Assembly (NCBI RefSeq): GCF_014202945.1
Contig: NZ_JACHHW010000003.1
Coordinates: 186,001 to 250,000, forward strand
DNA length: 64,000 nucleotides
Direction of reading: 5' to 3'
From: Zhongshania antarctica
Lineage (GTDB): Bacteria > Pseudomonadota > Gammaproteobacteria > Pseudomonadales > Spongiibacteraceae
The first letter of the stretch is position 1. The number at the start of each line of letters is the position of its first letter. This document shows positions 34,734 to 44,738 of the stretch, piece by piece. A program made the translations under genes and the position numbers. The notes below the pieces were generated by a model, which was given only the letters and a program-made list of their open reading frames with translations, was not told where the DNA came from and made no database searches.

Positions 34734-35483
34734 ATGGCGGGTCACAGCAAGTGGGCTAATATTAAGCATCGCAAAGCTGGGCAAGACGCCAAGCGCGGCA
34801 AAATTTTCACTAAATTGATTCGCGAGATTGTTGTCGCTGCCAAAGCGGGTGGTCCCACACCTGAAGATAACCCGCGCTTGCGCGCGGTGGTGGACAAGGC
34901 GCTCACCGCCAATATGAAGCGCGACACCATCGATAAGGCGATTACCCGTGGCGCCGGCAATGCCGATAGCGATAATTACGACGAAGTCAGCTACGAGGGG
35001 TATAGCGCAGCTGGGGTGGCGGTGTTGGTGGAATGCATGACCGATAATCGCAATCGCACGGTGGCGGATGTGCGCCACGCCTTTAATAAGCGCGGTGGTA
35101 ACCTAGGCACTGATGGCTCTGTTGCCTATTTATTCAGCCGTAAGGGCCAGCTGGTTTTTGCACCGGGTATTGATGAAAACGCCTTAATGGAGGCGGCGCT
35201 TGAAGCGGGCGCCGAAGACGTGGTGAACCACGAGGATGGTTCCACCGAGGTGCTGACTGAATTTAGCAATTTTTTGGCTGTTAAAGATGCCATGCTGGCG
35301 GCGGGTTTTCGCTGCGAAAGCGCAGATACGGTGATGATTGCGTCGCTTAGTATTGAATTAGATGCGGCGGGGGCTGAGGCGCTGTTGGGCTTGGTCGATA
35401 TGCTCGAAGACCTTGACGATGTTCAGCATGTCCATACCAACGCGCAAATCTCGCAAGCGGTGCTCGACCAGCTCTCTTCATGA
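34734..35483 (+). CDS. yebC: YebC/PmpR-family protein
   Basis: The 249-residue protein is recognised by its N-terminal [14 protein letters not shown], the [12 protein letters not shown] block near residue 70 and [14 protein letters not shown] near 95. YebC-type proteins act as transcriptional regulators or relieve ribosome stalling at poly-proline. The ATG at 34734 has an AGGAGG site. It lies upstream of ruvC, the conserved gammaproteobacterial order aspS-yebC-ruvC. Confidence 0.93.
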   Translation: MAGHSKWANIKHRKAGQDAKRGKIFTKLIREIVVAAKAGGPTPEDNPRLRAVVDKALTANMKRDTIDKAITRGAGNADSDNYDEVSYEGYSAAGVAVLVECMTDNRNRTVADVRHAFNKRGGNLGTDGSVAYLFSRKGQLVFAPGIDENALMEAALEAGAEDVVNHEDGSTEVLTEFSNFLAVKDAMLAAGFRCESADTVMIASLSIELDAAGAEALLGLVDMLEDLDDVQHVHTNAQISQAVLDQLSS

Positions 35484-35657
35484 TGGTGATGGGCGCAATC
35501 TGCGTGCCTTGAGCATGTTAATCTCGGTGCAAACCTGTGCATAATAATATCTTGGTCGGCGCTCACTGCGCGGAAATTGGTGCGATGGCAACAACACGGT
35601 GCTAAGCGTCCGGTTCGGACTATCTGCGCTCATATCAAGAACAATACAGCGGCTGCG

Positions 35658-36185
35658 ATGACGATTATTTTGGGTGTGGACCCCGGCTCACAAAAAACCG
35701 GCTTTGGGGTGATAGAGGTGATTGGCAATCGCCATCGCTATATTACTAGCGGGGTGATTCGTCTACCTACCGGCGCGCTGCCTGCGCGTCTGGATATTAT
35801 TTTCAAGAGCTTAAGCACCATCATTGCTGAGTATTCTCCGGTAGAAGCGGCTGTGGAGGAGGTTTTCATGGCCAAGAGCGCTGGCTCGGCGCTGAAGTTG
35901 GGCCAGGCGCGGGGCGCGGCGGTGGTGGCCTGCGTTAGTCATGATTTAATTGTGGCGGAGTACACGGCGCGGCAGATTAAAAAGGCCGTAGTGGGAACCG
36001 GTGCAGCGGATAAAGAACAGATCCAGCATATGGTGAAAATTCTGCTGAAATTACCGGCAGTCCCCCAAGAGGATGCTGCGGATGCACTGGCAGCGGCAAT
36101 TTGCCACGCAAACTCCCGTCAGGGATTATTAACAATGTCGGCGTCGACCACCGCAACGCGAATGCGGCGTGGGCGTCTAACGTAA
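35658..36185 (+). CDS. ruvC: Holliday junction resolvase RuvC
   Basis: This 175-residue endonuclease resolves Holliday junctions delivered by RuvAB. The first catalytic Asp is in [14 protein letters not shown] (residue 8), Glu in [22 protein letters not shown] (about 68), and the final acidic pair in [15 protein letters not shown]. The ATG at 35658 gives the usual start; the frame is open upstream without family similarity. The 174-base spacer after yebC shows no clear signal. Confidence 0.95.
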   Translation: MTIILGVDPGSQKTGFGVIEVIGNRHRYITSGVIRLPTGALPARLDIIFKSLSTIIAEYSPVEAAVEEVFMAKSAGSALKLGQARGAAVVACVSHDLIVAEYTARQIKKAVVGTGAADKEQIQHMVKILLKLPAVPQEDAADALAAAICHANSRQGLLTMSASTTATRMRRGRLT

Positions 36186-36198
36186 ATTTGGAGTAGTA

Positions 36199-36798
36199 AT
36201 GATAGGACGTTTGCGCGGCGTGCTGATTGAAAAGCAGGCGCCGGAAATTGTGATTGATGTGCAGGGCGTGGGCTACGAGGTGTTAGTGCCCATGACCACT
36301 TTGTATAATTTGCCCCCGCTGGGCGAGGAAGTGGCGCTTTACACCCAGTTTATAGTTCGCGAAGATGCCCAGCAGTTGTTCGGTTTTAGCGATGTTCGTG
36401 CGCGGCGCTTGTTTCGGGATTTGATTAAGGTAAACGGTGTTGGCCCTAAAATGGCCTTGGCGATTATGTCGGGCATCGACAGCGATGAGTTTGTGCGCTG
36501 CGTGCAAGATGGCAATACTGCTGCGCTGGTGCGCTTGCCGGGGGTGGGCAAGAAGACCGCTGAGCGTTTGGTCATTGAGATGCGTGATCGTCTCAAAGAC
36601 TGGGCGCCGGAGTCTGGCAGTGTAAGTATGCCAACGCCCCAGGCGCTGGGCCGGGCGAATATCGCCGAAGCCGAGGCCGCCCTGGTGGCGCTGGGCTATA
36701 AGCCCCAAGAGGCGAGCAAGGCAATTAGCGCCTTGAAATTGGACGATGCGAGTAGCGAGGAATTAATCCGCGCTGCCTTAAAAAACATGATTAAGTGA
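36199..36798 (+). CDS. ruvA: Holliday junction branch migration protein RuvA
   Basis: The 199-residue junction-recognition subunit has an N-terminal OB domain ([13 protein letters not shown]), a central helix-hairpin-helix region with [15 protein letters not shown] and [18 protein letters not shown], and a C-terminal UBA-like domain ([20 protein letters not shown]) that contacts RuvB. It follows ruvC by 13 bases. Confidence 0.95.
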   Translation: MIGRLRGVLIEKQAPEIVIDVQGVGYEVLVPMTTLYNLPPLGEEVALYTQFIVREDAQQLFGFSDVRARRLFRDLIKVNGVGPKMALAIMSGIDSDEFVRCVQDGNTAALVRLPGVGKKTAERLVIEMRDRLKDWAPESGSVSMPTPQALGRANIAEAEAALVALGYKPQEASKAISALKLDDASSEELIRAALKNMIK

Positions 36799-36811
36799 TG
36801 AGCAAAACTCA

Positions 36812-37852
36812 GTGATTGAAATAGACCGCCTCGTGGCGCCGGAACTCGGCGAGCCTGCCGAAGAGCGCTATGACCGCGCGATACGACCCAAAAGTTTGGC
36901 CGATTATATTGGTCAGCCAGCGGTGCGTGAGCAAATGGGAATATTTGTTAGTGCGGCGCGGATGCGCAATGAGCCACTGGATCACACCCTGATTTTTGGC
37001 CCGCCAGGCTTGGGCAAAACCACCTTGGCAAATATCTTGGCCAATGAAATGGGGGTGTCACTCAAAACGACCTCGGGGCCGGTATTGGAAAAAGCCGGTG
37101 ACCTTGCTGCTCTATTGACCAACCTCGATGCCGGCGATGTGCTGTTTATAGACGAGATTCACCGTCTGAGTCCCAATATTGAAGAAATTTTGTATCCGGC
37201 GATGGAAGATTATCAGCTGGATATAATGATTGGCGAAGGACCGGCCGCACGCTCCATTAAATTAGATTTACCGCCGTTCACCCTGGTTGGTGCCACCACT
37301 CGGGCGGGCTTGTTAACGTCACCGCTGCGGGACCGCTTCGGTATTGTCCAGCGCTTGGAATTTTATGGAGTGAAGGATCTCACCACCATTGTTAGCCGCA
37401 GCGCGGGTATTCTTGGTATGCGGCTAGATGACGCCGGTGCCCATGAAATTGCACTGCGCTCCAGAGGCACGCCGCGTATTGCCAATCGGCTATTGCGGCG
37501 CGTGCGAGATTATGCGGAAGTGAAGGCCGATGGTTTTGTGAGTGCGGAGATCGCCGATCAGGCACTAAATATGCTTAACGTCGACAGCAGTGGATTTGAT
37601 CATCAGGATCGGCGCTTATTGTTGGCTATGATTGAGCGTTTTGATGGCGGCCCAGTAGGGGTAGACAGCCTTGCCGCCGCGATTAGTGAAGAGCGAGGTA
37701 CCATTGAAGATGTACTTGAGCCTTACTTGATCCAGCAAGGTTATATCATGCGTACACCGCGTGGCCGGGTGGTAACCAATATGGCTTACCGCCACTTTGG
37801 TCTTGAAATGCCCAAAAGTGGGGATATTACCGAAAACGGTGGTGCGCCCTAA
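36812..37852 (+). CDS. ruvB: Holliday junction DNA helicase RuvB
   Basis: The 346-residue AAA+ motor drives branch migration. It shows the [12 protein letters not shown]-terminal block, Walker [12 protein letters not shown] near residue 67, Walker [10 protein letters not shown] near 112, the sensor segment [20 protein letters not shown] and a C-terminal winged helix. The start is a GTG 14 bases after ruvA. The stop overlaps the ybgC start (TAATG). Confidence 0.95.
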   Translation: MIEIDRLVAPELGEPAEERYDRAIRPKSLADYIGQPAVREQMGIFVSAARMRNEPLDHTLIFGPPGLGKTTLANILANEMGVSLKTTSGPVLEKAGDLAALLTNLDAGDVLFIDEIHRLSPNIEEILYPAMEDYQLDIMIGEGPAARSIKLDLPPFTLVGATTRAGLLTSPLRDRFGIVQRLEFYGVKDLTTIVSRSAGILGMRLDDAGAHEIALRSRGTPRIANRLLRRVRDYAEVKADGFVSAEIADQALNMLNVDSSGFDHQDRRLLLAMIERFDGGPVGVDSLAAAISEERGTIEDVLEPYLIQQGYIMRTPRGRVVTNMAYRHFGLEMPKSGDITENGGAP

Positions 37853-38244
37853 TGGAATTCAGGCTACCGCTGCGAGTCTATATCGAGGACACTGATGCGG
37901 GTGGCATCGTTTTTTACGTGAACTACCTGAAATTCATGGAGCGTGCACGCACAGAATACATGCGGGCACTGGGGTTTTCTAAAACAGAAATCATGAATGA
38001 CGCGCTAATGTTTGTGGTTAGCGCACTGCAGACAAAATATTTACGTCCAGCACGATTAGATGAGCAACTTATTGTTACCGCCAGAGTCATAGCGGCGGCT
38101 CGAGTTAGCTTGCGCTTTGAACAGCGAGTTTATCGTGGTGAAGAATTGATTTGCGACGCAGAAGTAACAGTCGCCTGCGTCGACAGCGCGACATTAAAAC
38201 CAAAACGAATACCGGCGACGCTATTGGCGGCGCTACAGCATTAA
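37852..38244 (+). CDS. ybgC: Tol-Pal system-associated acyl-CoA thioesterase YbgC
   Basis: The 130-residue hot-dog thioesterase has the family motif VYIEDTDAGGIVFYVNYLKFMERART, with the active-site Asp. It hydrolyses acyl thioesters and is the conserved first gene of the tol-pal cluster, here 24 bases before tolQ. It overlaps ruvB by one base, joining the ruv and tol blocks. Confidence 0.93.
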   Translation: MEFRLPLRVYIEDTDAGGIVFYVNYLKFMERARTEYMRALGFSKTEIMNDALMFVVSALQTKYLRPARLDEQLIVTARVIAAARVSLRFEQRVYRGEELICDAEVTVACVDSATLKPKRIPATLLAALQH

Positions 38245-38268
38245 TACAAAAAATATCAGGAGTTAACT

Positions 38269-38943
38269 GTGGGACAAGAGCTTTCCATTTGGCACTTAGT
38301 GAGTCAGGCCAGTCTGTTTGTGCAGCTGATAATGATGGTGCTGTTACTTGCATCGGTGGTGTCCTGGTATCAAATTGCCAACCGGGTCATGTATTTCAAT
38401 CAAGCCGAGAACGAGATGAAGCGTTTTGAATCGCGTTTTTGGTCTGGCACCGATTTGCATACCTTATATAAGGAGGGGGAAGAAAAACACGCCGTCTTCG
38501 GGATGGAGAGTGTATTTCGAGCTGGCTACAAAGAATTTACGCGCCTTGCCAAAAAACGTCTGGACTCCGATGCCATGATGGATGCTTGTCAGCGTTCAAT
38601 GCGCGTGGCGCTGTCGCGGGAAGAAGAAGCGATGGAGCATAGCCTGCCATTCTTGGCTACCGTGGGGTCGACTAGCCCTTATGTTGGCTTGCTCGGCACA
38701 GTTTGGGGAATTATGGGTTCGTTCCACGGCTTAGGTCAGGTGCAACAAGCGACGCTGGCAACCGTTGCCCCCGGCATTTCTGAAGCGCTAGTGGCTACTG
38801 CGATGGGTTTGATTGCCGCAATACCCGCGGTGGTGTGTTACAACCGTTTTTCTTCCAAGGTCGATTCGCTCGCGGGTAAGTACGATACCTTCTCGGAAGA
38901 GTTCTCCAGTATTTTACACCGCCAGATTCACTCGCGGGATTAA
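38269..38943 (+). CDS. tolQ: Tol-Pal system protein TolQ
   Basis: This 224-residue MotA/ExbB-type inner-membrane protein has three membrane helices: about residues 12-35, and two more after VGSTSPYVGLLGTVWGIMGSF near 132 and ISEALVATAMGLIAAIPAVV near 170. With TolR it forms the proton-driven stator that energises TolA. The start is GTG with AGGAG upstream. Confidence 0.95.
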   Translation: MGQELSIWHLVSQASLFVQLIMMVLLLASVVSWYQIANRVMYFNQAENEMKRFESRFWSGTDLHTLYKEGEEKHAVFGMESVFRAGYKEFTRLAKKRLDSDAMMDACQRSMRVALSREEEAMEHSLPFLATVGSTSPYVGLLGTVWGIMGSFHGLGQVQQATLATVAPGISEALVATAMGLIAAIPAVVCYNRFSSKVDSLAGKYDTFSEEFSSILHRQIHSRD

Positions 38944-38954
38944 GGGAAACGGCT

Positions 38955-39398
38955 ATGTCGCGGCGAAATAAGCGTAAGCCAATGTCCGATATCAATGTGG
39001 TTCCCTACATTGATGTTATGTTGGTGCTATTAATTGTATTCATGGTGACGGCGCCGATGCTGGTGCAAGGTGTGCAAGTTGAATTGCCGCAGGCGTCTAC
39101 CGAGCCGGTGCCACCGACTGACGACGACCCTATTGTCGTTTCGGTAGATAAACAGGGTAAATACTACGTGACCCTTGGCGATCCGAGTAAGCAGGGCGAG
39201 CCAGCGGAGTTGGCGGATATTGGTGACAAAATCAGTAAGATATTGCGTAATAAGCCCAAAACGCCTGTGATGGTGAAGGGTGACGGCGCGGTTGATTATT
39301 CGGCGGTAGTTGCGGCGATGGCGGTTTTGCAGGGTGCTGGCGCAACATCGATAGGTTTGATTACCGAGGAACCTCAATCGCGCAGTGGAGCGAAGTAA
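38955..39398 (+). CDS. tolR: Tol-Pal system protein TolR
   Basis: This 147-residue ExbD-type protein has one membrane helix (about 18-40). The proton-path Asp lies in NVVPYIDVMLVLLIVFMV, and a periplasmic domain follows. It works with TolQ and lies 11 bases downstream of it. Confidence 0.95.
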   Translation: MSRRNKRKPMSDINVVPYIDVMLVLLIVFMVTAPMLVQGVQVELPQASTEPVPPTDDDPIVVSVDKQGKYYVTLGDPSKQGEPAELADIGDKISKILRNKPKTPVMVKGDGAVDYSAVVAAMAVLQGAGATSIGLITEEPQSRSGAK

Positions 39399-39403
39399 GC
39401 GCG

Positions 39404-40183
39404 ATGACAGATATTAAACTGCTTCCCGCAGCGGTCACCGTCAGCCTGCACACTGGAATAATAGTGTTATTGCTGTTCGGTATACCGACCATGCAGGATA
39501 CGAAGCCCTTGGAGGCACGGCCGCTGGCAATACAGGCGAAGTTGGTTATAGAGAAGCCAGTGAGTCGGCCGGCACCGGCGAAGCCTGTGGCGAAACCAAC
39601 GCCGAAGCCCGTGGTCAAACCGGCACCAAAGCCTGAACCGGTCAAAAAGCCCGAGCCAAAGCCAACGCCGCCACCGCCACCGCCAAAGCCGGTGCCGCAA
39701 GTGAAAAAGCCGGAGCCGAAAGGGCCGACGCCAGAGGAAATTCGTAAGCAAAAAGAGCAGGAAAAGGTGCGGGAAGCCGCTAAGCAGCGTGCACTGGAAG
39801 AAGAAATTCGCCGCGAGCAGCAAAAAGAATTGGCTGACGCGCTAGCATCAGAAGATGACTTGGTCGAAGACGGTGAATTGGCGTCGACTTATGCCGATTT
39901 GATTACGACCTTGATTTCAAATAATTGGACGCGGCCTCTGTCTGCCCGAAACGGCATGCAGACCACGATCCAAATTATGACGACGCCCACCGGCGAAATT
40001 GTTGGGCATACGATTACCAGAGGCAGTGGTGATAGTGCTTTTGATTTATCGGTAACCCGAGCGGTCACCCGTTTAGGCAAAATAGAAGAGCTGGCGGAGC
40101 TGGCCCGCAAAGATCCGTCGGCGTACGAGAAGAATTTCCGGCGATTTACCATTAATTTCTCACCCCAAGATTTGAGGCGGTAA
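39404..40183 (+). CDS. tolA: Tol-Pal system protein TolA
   Basis: The 259-residue protein has an N-terminal membrane anchor (about residues 9-27) and a long Pro/Lys-rich stretch of PKP and PEP repeats (about 50-105). A charged helical segment and a C-terminal TonB/TolA-like domain (about 165-255) follow, the latter with [18 protein letters not shown]. It is shorter than E. coli TolA, mostly in the helical region. It spans the periplasm to contact TolB-Pal. Its stop overlaps the tolB start. Confidence 0.9.
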   Translation: MTDIKLLPAAVTVSLHTGIIVLLLFGIPTMQDTKPLEARPLAIQAKLVIEKPVSRPAPAKPVAKPTPKPVVKPAPKPEPVKKPEPKPTPPPPPPKPVPQVKKPEPKGPTPEEIRKQKEQEKVREAAKQRALEEEIRREQQKELADALASEDDLVEDGELASTYADLITTLISNNWTRPLSARNGMQTTIQIMTTPTGEIVGHTITRGSGDSAFDLSVTRAVTRLGKIEELAELARKDPSAYEKNFRRFTINFSPQDLRR

Positions 40184-41475
40184 TGTTTAAACAGATTGTT
40201 ACAGTGTTAGCACTAGTGCTTGCCGGCAATTTCGCAATGGCTGATCTCACTATTGAGATTAATAAGGGCAAGGATGATCCGGTACCGATTGCCATTGTGC
40301 CCTTTGGCTGGCAGCCCGGCGTGGCAGTGGCGGAGGATGTCGCGTCTATCATCGAGATGGATTTGCATCGCAGTGGCCAGTTTGCGCCCTTGAGTCGTGG
40401 CGACATGCTGGGGCGGCCGCGCAATGCCAGCGAAGTCTATTATCGCGACTGGAAGAGCTTGGGTGTCGACTATGTGGTAGTGGGTTCATTGACTCAGGAC
40501 GGGCCCAATGCCCTGACCGCGAATTATGAGCTTTTAGACGTTAATACTCAGCGTGTGATCCTAACGGGTACCGAATCGGTGAGTGTGGACAAGCCGCGTT
40601 ACCTCGCGCACACAGTTAGCGACAAAATATATGAAAAACTCACAAATATTCGCGGTGCATTTAGGACGCAACTGCTTTATGTTTCCGCTGTTCGCGAAGG
40701 GGGCAATCGAACCCGCTTCCGGTTGCTGAAAAGCGACATCGATGGAGCCAATGAATCGGTACTTTTTGACAGTCGAGAGCCAATTATGGCGCCGACTTGG
40801 GCTCCCGACGGCAAGACAATCGCCTATGTATCTTTTGAAACTAGCAGGCCTGCAATCTATACGCAGAACCTGCTGACTGGGGTGCGTAAGCAGTTGACCT
40901 CGTTTAGAGGTTTGAATAGTTCTCCGGTGTTTTCACCGGATGGAACACAAATGGCAATGGTATTGTCGAAGGACGGCAGTCCCGACATATATGTGATGGA
41001 TTTGGCCAGCGGCAGTTTGCAGCAGGTAACCAACCATTTTGCTATTGATACTGAGCCGGCCTGGATGCCTGACGGGAAATCGTTAATATTCACGTCCGAC
41101 CGAGGCGGTAAACCGCAGATTTACAAGGTCCAACTGGGCAGCGGTGCGGTAGATAGAATGACATTTATAGGTGACTATAATGCGCGGGCAAGAGTGTTGC
41201 CCGACGGTCTGGGTTTGGTGTTAGTGCATAGAAATAGCGGTAATTTTCATATTGCAGTTCAGGATTTGAAACGTAACCGTGTTGAAATTCTCACTACCAC
41301 TAATTTGGATGAGTCACCTAGTGTAGCGCCAAACGCCAGTATGCTATTGTATGCAACACAGTACGATGGTAAAGGTGTGTTGGCGGCAGTATCGATAGAC
41401 GGTGGAGTGAAATATCGCTTGCCGTCTCGATTCGGGGATGTGCGCGAACCGGCTTGGTCGCCTTTTCTTCAATGA
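40183..41475 (+). CDS. tolB: Tol-Pal system translocation protein TolB
   Basis: The 430-residue periplasmic protein has a signal peptide (residues 1-20, ending FAMA), an N-terminal domain with [11 protein letters not shown] and a six-bladed beta-propeller with repeated PDG motifs ([48 protein letters not shown]). It binds Pal and couples to TolA. Confidence 0.95.
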   Translation: MFKQIVTVLALVLAGNFAMADLTIEINKGKDDPVPIAIVPFGWQPGVAVAEDVASIIEMDLHRSGQFAPLSRGDMLGRPRNASEVYYRDWKSLGVDYVVVGSLTQDGPNALTANYELLDVNTQRVILTGTESVSVDKPRYLAHTVSDKIYEKLTNIRGAFRTQLLYVSAVREGGNRTRFRLLKSDIDGANESVLFDSREPIMAPTWAPDGKTIAYVSFETSRPAIYTQNLLTGVRKQLTSFRGLNSSPVFSPDGTQMAMVLSKDGSPDIYVMDLASGSLQQVTNHFAIDTEPAWMPDGKSLIFTSDRGGKPQIYKVQLGSGAVDRMTFIGDYNARARVLPDGLGLVLVHRNSGNFHIAVQDLKRNRVEILTTTNLDESPSVAPNASMLLYATQYDGKGVLAAVSIDGGVKYRLPSRFGDVREPAWSPFLQ

Positions 41476-41560
41476 TGTAGTAGCCGGGAAAGAAAGACCG
41501 GGCATACAAAATGAATTGTGTGTCCGGAAGTGTGTAATCAAAATTTGACGGGAAAATGCC

Positions 41561-42055
41561 ATGAAATACCAAGCAAAAAATATGTTTTTGGGTGTAGCTT
41601 TCTTCAGCGTGCTGTTGGCTGGTTGTGCATCAACTGATACCGATAGCAGTGGTCAAGAAGGTGCTGATACCGTTAGCACTTACACTGAGTCTGCTGATGC
41701 GAATGCTTCTGCGTACGATGCCCAGGACATGATGAATCTCGAAACGGTTTTCCATTTCGAATTCGACCAAGCCACTTTGACTGCTAAGGCTCGTAAAGCT
41801 CTGGACGCACAAATTGTTCGTCTGAAGAAAACGACTGGTCCTGTGCGTCTGGAAGGTCATGCTGACGAACGCGGTACCCGTGAATACAACATCGCTTTAG
41901 GTGAGCGTCGTGCCAATGCTGTTGCAGATTACATGGCAATTAACGGCATTCCACGCTACCGTATTGAGTCTGTTAGCTACGGCGAAGAGCGTCCAGTTGC
42001 ATTCGGCCAGTCTGAATCAACTTACTCTCAGAACCGTCGCGTTGAACTGAAGTAA
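41561..42055 (+). CDS. pal: peptidoglycan-associated lipoprotein Pal
   Basis: The 164-residue outer-membrane lipoprotein has a signal peptide ending in lipobox LLAGC (Cys22). An acidic linker is followed by an OmpA-like peptidoglycan-binding domain with VFHFEFDQATL, LEGHADERGTREYNIALGERRA and the closing SQNRRVELK. It is the outer-membrane end of the Tol-Pal complex. Confidence 0.95.
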   Translation: MKYQAKNMFLGVAFFSVLLAGCASTDTDSSGQEGADTVSTYTESADANASAYDAQDMMNLETVFHFEFDQATLTAKARKALDAQIVRLKKTTGPVRLEGHADERGTREYNIALGERRANAVADYMAINGIPRYRIESVSYGEERPVAFGQSESTYSQNRRVELK

Positions 42056-42070
42056 TTTAAAGGCGTACTG

Positions 42071-42904
42071 ATGCAGTTTACAAAACCACTGTTCTTACTG
42101 TTGTCGGCAGCTTGTCTGTCGGCGCAACTTTGGGCTCAGGCCCCAGTTGTTGATATGAACTCTCCGCGAGCGGGTGCTGAATCCAATCGTAGTATGCAAG
42201 GGGAGATCTACCAGCAGTTACAGCAGCTTCGTCAAGAAATGATGACGTTGCGAGGAATAGTGGAGGAGCAAGAGCATCAGATCAGCCAGCTAAAACAGCA
42301 GGGCCTAGATCGCTATATTGATCTAGACCGCCGTTTGGGTTCGCTAACCACTGGCGCCGCTGGCGCGGTGGTTGGCAGCTCTTCTACGGTAGCTAATGCC
42401 GCTGTAGATGCTGGAAGTGACGCTGGTATTACTGGTGAGGCAGCTGTTGCCGCAGTAACGGGCGCAGATGTTGTTAATCCGCCAGCAGTTAGTGCTGTCC
42501 CCGCCGTGGCAAGTAACGGTAATGAATCATCTGATTACACCGACGCTTACGCTTTGGTGAGAAGTGGTAATTACGATCAAGCCATCACGTCTTTTTTGGC
42601 GTATGTTGAGCGTTACCCCTCAGGTCGCTACACGCCTAATGCGTGGTATTGGCTAGGTGAGCTCTACGTCGCTGTTAAACCCCAGAATTTAAAGGCTTCA
42701 ACCGACGCCTTTCAGTATTTGCTGAGCAAATACCCCGATCACGATAAAGTCCCCGCGGCCATGTACAAACTGGGCACGGTTTACTTTTTGAATGGCAATA
42801 AGCAAAAATCCCAAGAATTACTGACCCATGTCATTGACCGTTACGGCAGTACCGGTAACTCTGCAGTGAACAAATCACGGGAATTTCTCCGTAAGAATTT
42901 CTGA
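42071..42904 (+). CDS. cpoB: cell division coordinator CpoB (YbgF)
   Basis: The 277-residue periplasmic protein has a signal peptide (ending LWAQA), a coiled coil (about residues 37-75, QLRQEMMTLRGIVEEQEHQISQ-like), an Ala/Val-rich linker and C-terminal tetratricopeptide repeats (YALVRSGNYDQAITSFLAYVERYPSG, then YWLGELYVA). It links peptidoglycan synthesis to Tol-Pal-driven constriction. It lies 15 bases after pal. Confidence 0.92.
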   Translation: MQFTKPLFLLLSAACLSAQLWAQAPVVDMNSPRAGAESNRSMQGEIYQQLQQLRQEMMTLRGIVEEQEHQISQLKQQGLDRYIDLDRRLGSLTTGAAGAVVGSSSTVANAAVDAGSDAGITGEAAVAAVTGADVVNPPAVSAVPAVASNGNESSDYTDAYALVRSGNYDQAITSFLAYVERYPSGRYTPNAWYWLGELYVAVKPQNLKASTDAFQYLLSKYPDHDKVPAAMYKLGTVYFLNGNKQKSQELLTHVIDRYGSTGNSAVNKSREFLRKNF

Positions 42905-42971
42905 TTCTTCGCGGAGCAAAGCTTGCGCGGCTGGTCTCCGGAAGCAATCCAGTATCCGGTAGCCAGTGCTA

Positions 42972-43622
42972 ATGAAAGCGAACACCCTTCGTATTACTGA
43001 AATATTTTACTCTCTGCAAGGCGAGTCTCGTACTTTGGGCTTACCCACCGTATTTGTGCGCCTTACAGGTTGCCCTCTGCGCTGTGTTTACTGCGATACT
43101 GAGTATGCCTTTCACGGTGGTGAACGTCGCGAACTTAACGATATTCTCGCTGAAGTGGCGCAGTATTCTCCCCGCTACATATGCGTTACCGGTGGTGAAC
43201 CGCTAGCGCAGCCCGAATGCCTAAGCTTGCTCACGGCGCTCTGTGATGCAGGCTATGAGGTGTCATTAGAAACTAGCGGCGCCCTACCAATAGAAAAGGT
43301 TGATGCGCGGGTTTCACGGGTAATGGACTTAAAAACACCCGCGTCAGGTGAAATGCACCGCAATCTTATGGATAATATCCCCTTTCTTACCGACCACGAC
43401 CAAGTTAAGTTCGTGCTGTGTAATCGTGAAGATTACGACTGGGCACGATTTCAACTCGACAGCTACCAGTTGAATAAGCGCGCTGGCGAGGTGTTGTTTT
43501 CGCCTAGCTTTGGTCAGCTTAGTGCCACCGATTTGGCGAACTGGATTGTGGCAGATAACCTCCCTGTGCGTTTTCAAATGCAATTGCATAAAATATTGTG
43601 GAATGACGCCGCAGGGCATTAG
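42972..43622 (+). CDS. queE: 7-carboxy-7-deazaguanine synthase QueE
   Basis: The 216-residue radical-SAM enzyme has the cluster-binding CPLRCVYCD motif (about residues 33-41) after IFYSLQGESRTLGLPTVFVRLTG, and the SAM-binding TGGEPLAQPE. It converts 6-carboxytetrahydropterin into 7-carboxy-7-deazaguanine for queuosine. The ATG at 42972 is preferred over an in-frame GTG six bases earlier. It precedes queC by 15 bases. Confidence 0.93.
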   Translation: MKANTLRITEIFYSLQGESRTLGLPTVFVRLTGCPLRCVYCDTEYAFHGGERRELNDILAEVAQYSPRYICVTGGEPLAQPECLSLLTALCDAGYEVSLETSGALPIEKVDARVSRVMDLKTPASGEMHRNLMDNIPFLTDHDQVKFVLCNREDYDWARFQLDSYQLNKRAGEVLFSPSFGQLSATDLANWIVADNLPVRFQMQLHKILWNDAAGH

Positions 43623-43637
43623 CAACGAGGACGTGTT

Positions 43638-44315
43638 TTGCAAAAGAAAGCAGTCGTACTGGTTTCCGGTGGCTTAGACAGCGCTACGGTATTGGCCCAG
43701 GCAATAGAAGCGGGGTATGAGTGTTATGCCCTGGCGTTTGATTACGGCCAGCGTCACCGCGCCGAATTGGTTGCCGCAAAGCGCGTGGCTGAAACCGGTG
43801 GTGCCAAAGCGTTTAAGATTATCACCCTGGATTTGAGTAGCATCGGCGGCTCGGCCTTGACCGATATGAATATCGCCGTGCCAGACGCGGGAGCCCTCGG
43901 GATCCCTGTGACTTATGTGCCGGCTCGTAATACCGTATTTTTGTCGATTGCGCTTGGCTGGGCTGAAGTCCTCGACGCCGATGACATTTTTATCGGTGTG
44001 AACGCAGTGGACTACTCGGGCTACCCAGATTGTCGCCCAGCATTTATAGAGGCTTTCGAGACCCTAGCGAATGTCGCGACCAAGGCTGGAGTGGAAGGGC
44101 ACGGTATGCGCATCCACACCCCCTTAATGGCGCTCAGTAAGGCGGATATCGTCAAGCTAGGTACTGGCTTAGGTGTTGATTACGGACAAACCGTGTCCTG
44201 TTATCGGGCGAATACCGATGGCGAAGCCTGTGGGCGATGCGACAGCTGTCATCTTCGTCGCGAAGGTTTTCTGCAAGCTGGCGTCGCTGACCCCACTCGA
44301 TATCACAAACTGTAA
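43638..44315 (+). CDS. queC: 7-cyano-7-deazaguanine synthase QueC
   Basis: The 225-residue ATP-dependent enzyme makes preQ0. It has the PP-loop [15 protein letters not shown] (residues 8-22), [11 protein letters not shown] near 34, [17 protein letters not shown] near 92 and a C-terminal zinc site, [17 protein letters not shown]. The start is a TTG with GAGG upstream; no ATG fits. Confidence 0.94.
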   Translation: MQKKAVVLVSGGLDSATVLAQAIEAGYECYALAFDYGQRHRAELVAAKRVAETGGAKAFKIITLDLSSIGGSALTDMNIAVPDAGALGIPVTYVPARNTVFLSIALGWAEVLDADDIFIGVNAVDYSGYPDCRPAFIEAFETLANVATKAGVEGHGMRIHTPLMALSKADIVKLGTGLGVDYGQTVSCYRANTDGEACGRCDSCHLRREGFLQAGVADPTRYHKL

Positions 44316-44469
44316 TAAAACTGCTTTTTTTAGTGTGTTGCGGTTGTTTTTTCTTTTGAAATCCGTATTATAGGCGCCTCTTTCGAGGTCACTGAAAAGA
44401 CGCAATTTTGGCGATTAATCAGTGATTTAGGTCTAGTAAATAATACTGGATTCATTCGTAAGATAGCTT

Positions 44470-44475
44470 TACAAT
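44470..44475 (+). promoter_or_regulatory. -10 element with GC-rich discriminator for tRNA-Lys
   Basis: TACAAT is followed by GCGGCCCC, the GC-rich discriminator typical of stable-RNA promoters under stringent control. It lies 40 bases upstream of the tRNA. No strong -35 is visible. Confidence 0.5.
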
Positions 44476-44515
44476 GCGGCCCCTGGAACTCGCGGGTAGC
44501 ATAGCAAGAGAATAT

Positions 44516-44590
44516 GGGCCGTTAGCTCAGTGGTAGAGCAGTTGGCTTTTAACCAATTGGTCGATGGTTCGAATCCATCACGGCCCACCA
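44516..44590 (+). tRNA. tRNA-Lys (anticodon TTT)
   Basis: GGGCCGT pairs with ACGGCCC in the acceptor stem. The D-arm GCTCAGTGGTAGAGC, the anticodon arm GTTGG-CTTTTAA-CCAAT with anticodon TTT at 44548-44550, the T-arm GGTTCGAATCC and an encoded CCA end are all present (75 nt). A frame on the opposite strand across it is a well-known spurious protein. Confidence 0.97.
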
Positions 44591-44607
44591 TTTTCTCTAA
44601 AGAATTC

Positions 44608-44638
44608 AAAGCGTTGCATACATGCAGCGCTTTTTTTT
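44608..44638 (+). terminator. intrinsic terminator after tRNA-Lys
   Basis: AAGCG-T-TGCAT pairs with ATGCA-G-CGCTT around a two-base loop (one mismatch), followed by eight T residues at 44631-44638. Confidence 0.85.
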
Positions 44639-44654
44639 CGTCTGGACTTTCCTC

Positions 44655-44698
44655 TGTGACCACCTTGTGACCAAATCGTGCCCATCCTGTGACCACAG
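44655..44698 (+). repeat. four tandem 11-bp direct repeats beside tRNA-Lys
   Basis: TGTGACCA begins at 44655, 44666 and 44688, and a 6/8 match (CGTGCCCA) lies at 44677, giving four units at an exact 11-base period. The one-helical-turn phasing places them on the same DNA face, as expected for a cooperatively bound protein such as a recombinase arm site. They start 64 bases beyond the tRNA 3' end. Confidence 0.8.
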
Positions 44699-44738
44699 CC
44701 AAAATATTTAGATGTAAAAAAACGGCCAAAATGACCAG

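Noticed and set aside
39467-39823. 118-codon Arg/Trp/Leu-rich minus-strand frame
   Set aside because: Antisense of the proline-rich linker of tolA; composition follows from CCG/CCA codons.
44469-44729. 86-codon minus-strand frame across tRNA-Lys containing GRDGFEPSTNWLKANCSTTEL
   Set aside because: It is the antisense of the tRNA itself, a well-known spurious protein; the tRNA and its terminator explain the sequence.
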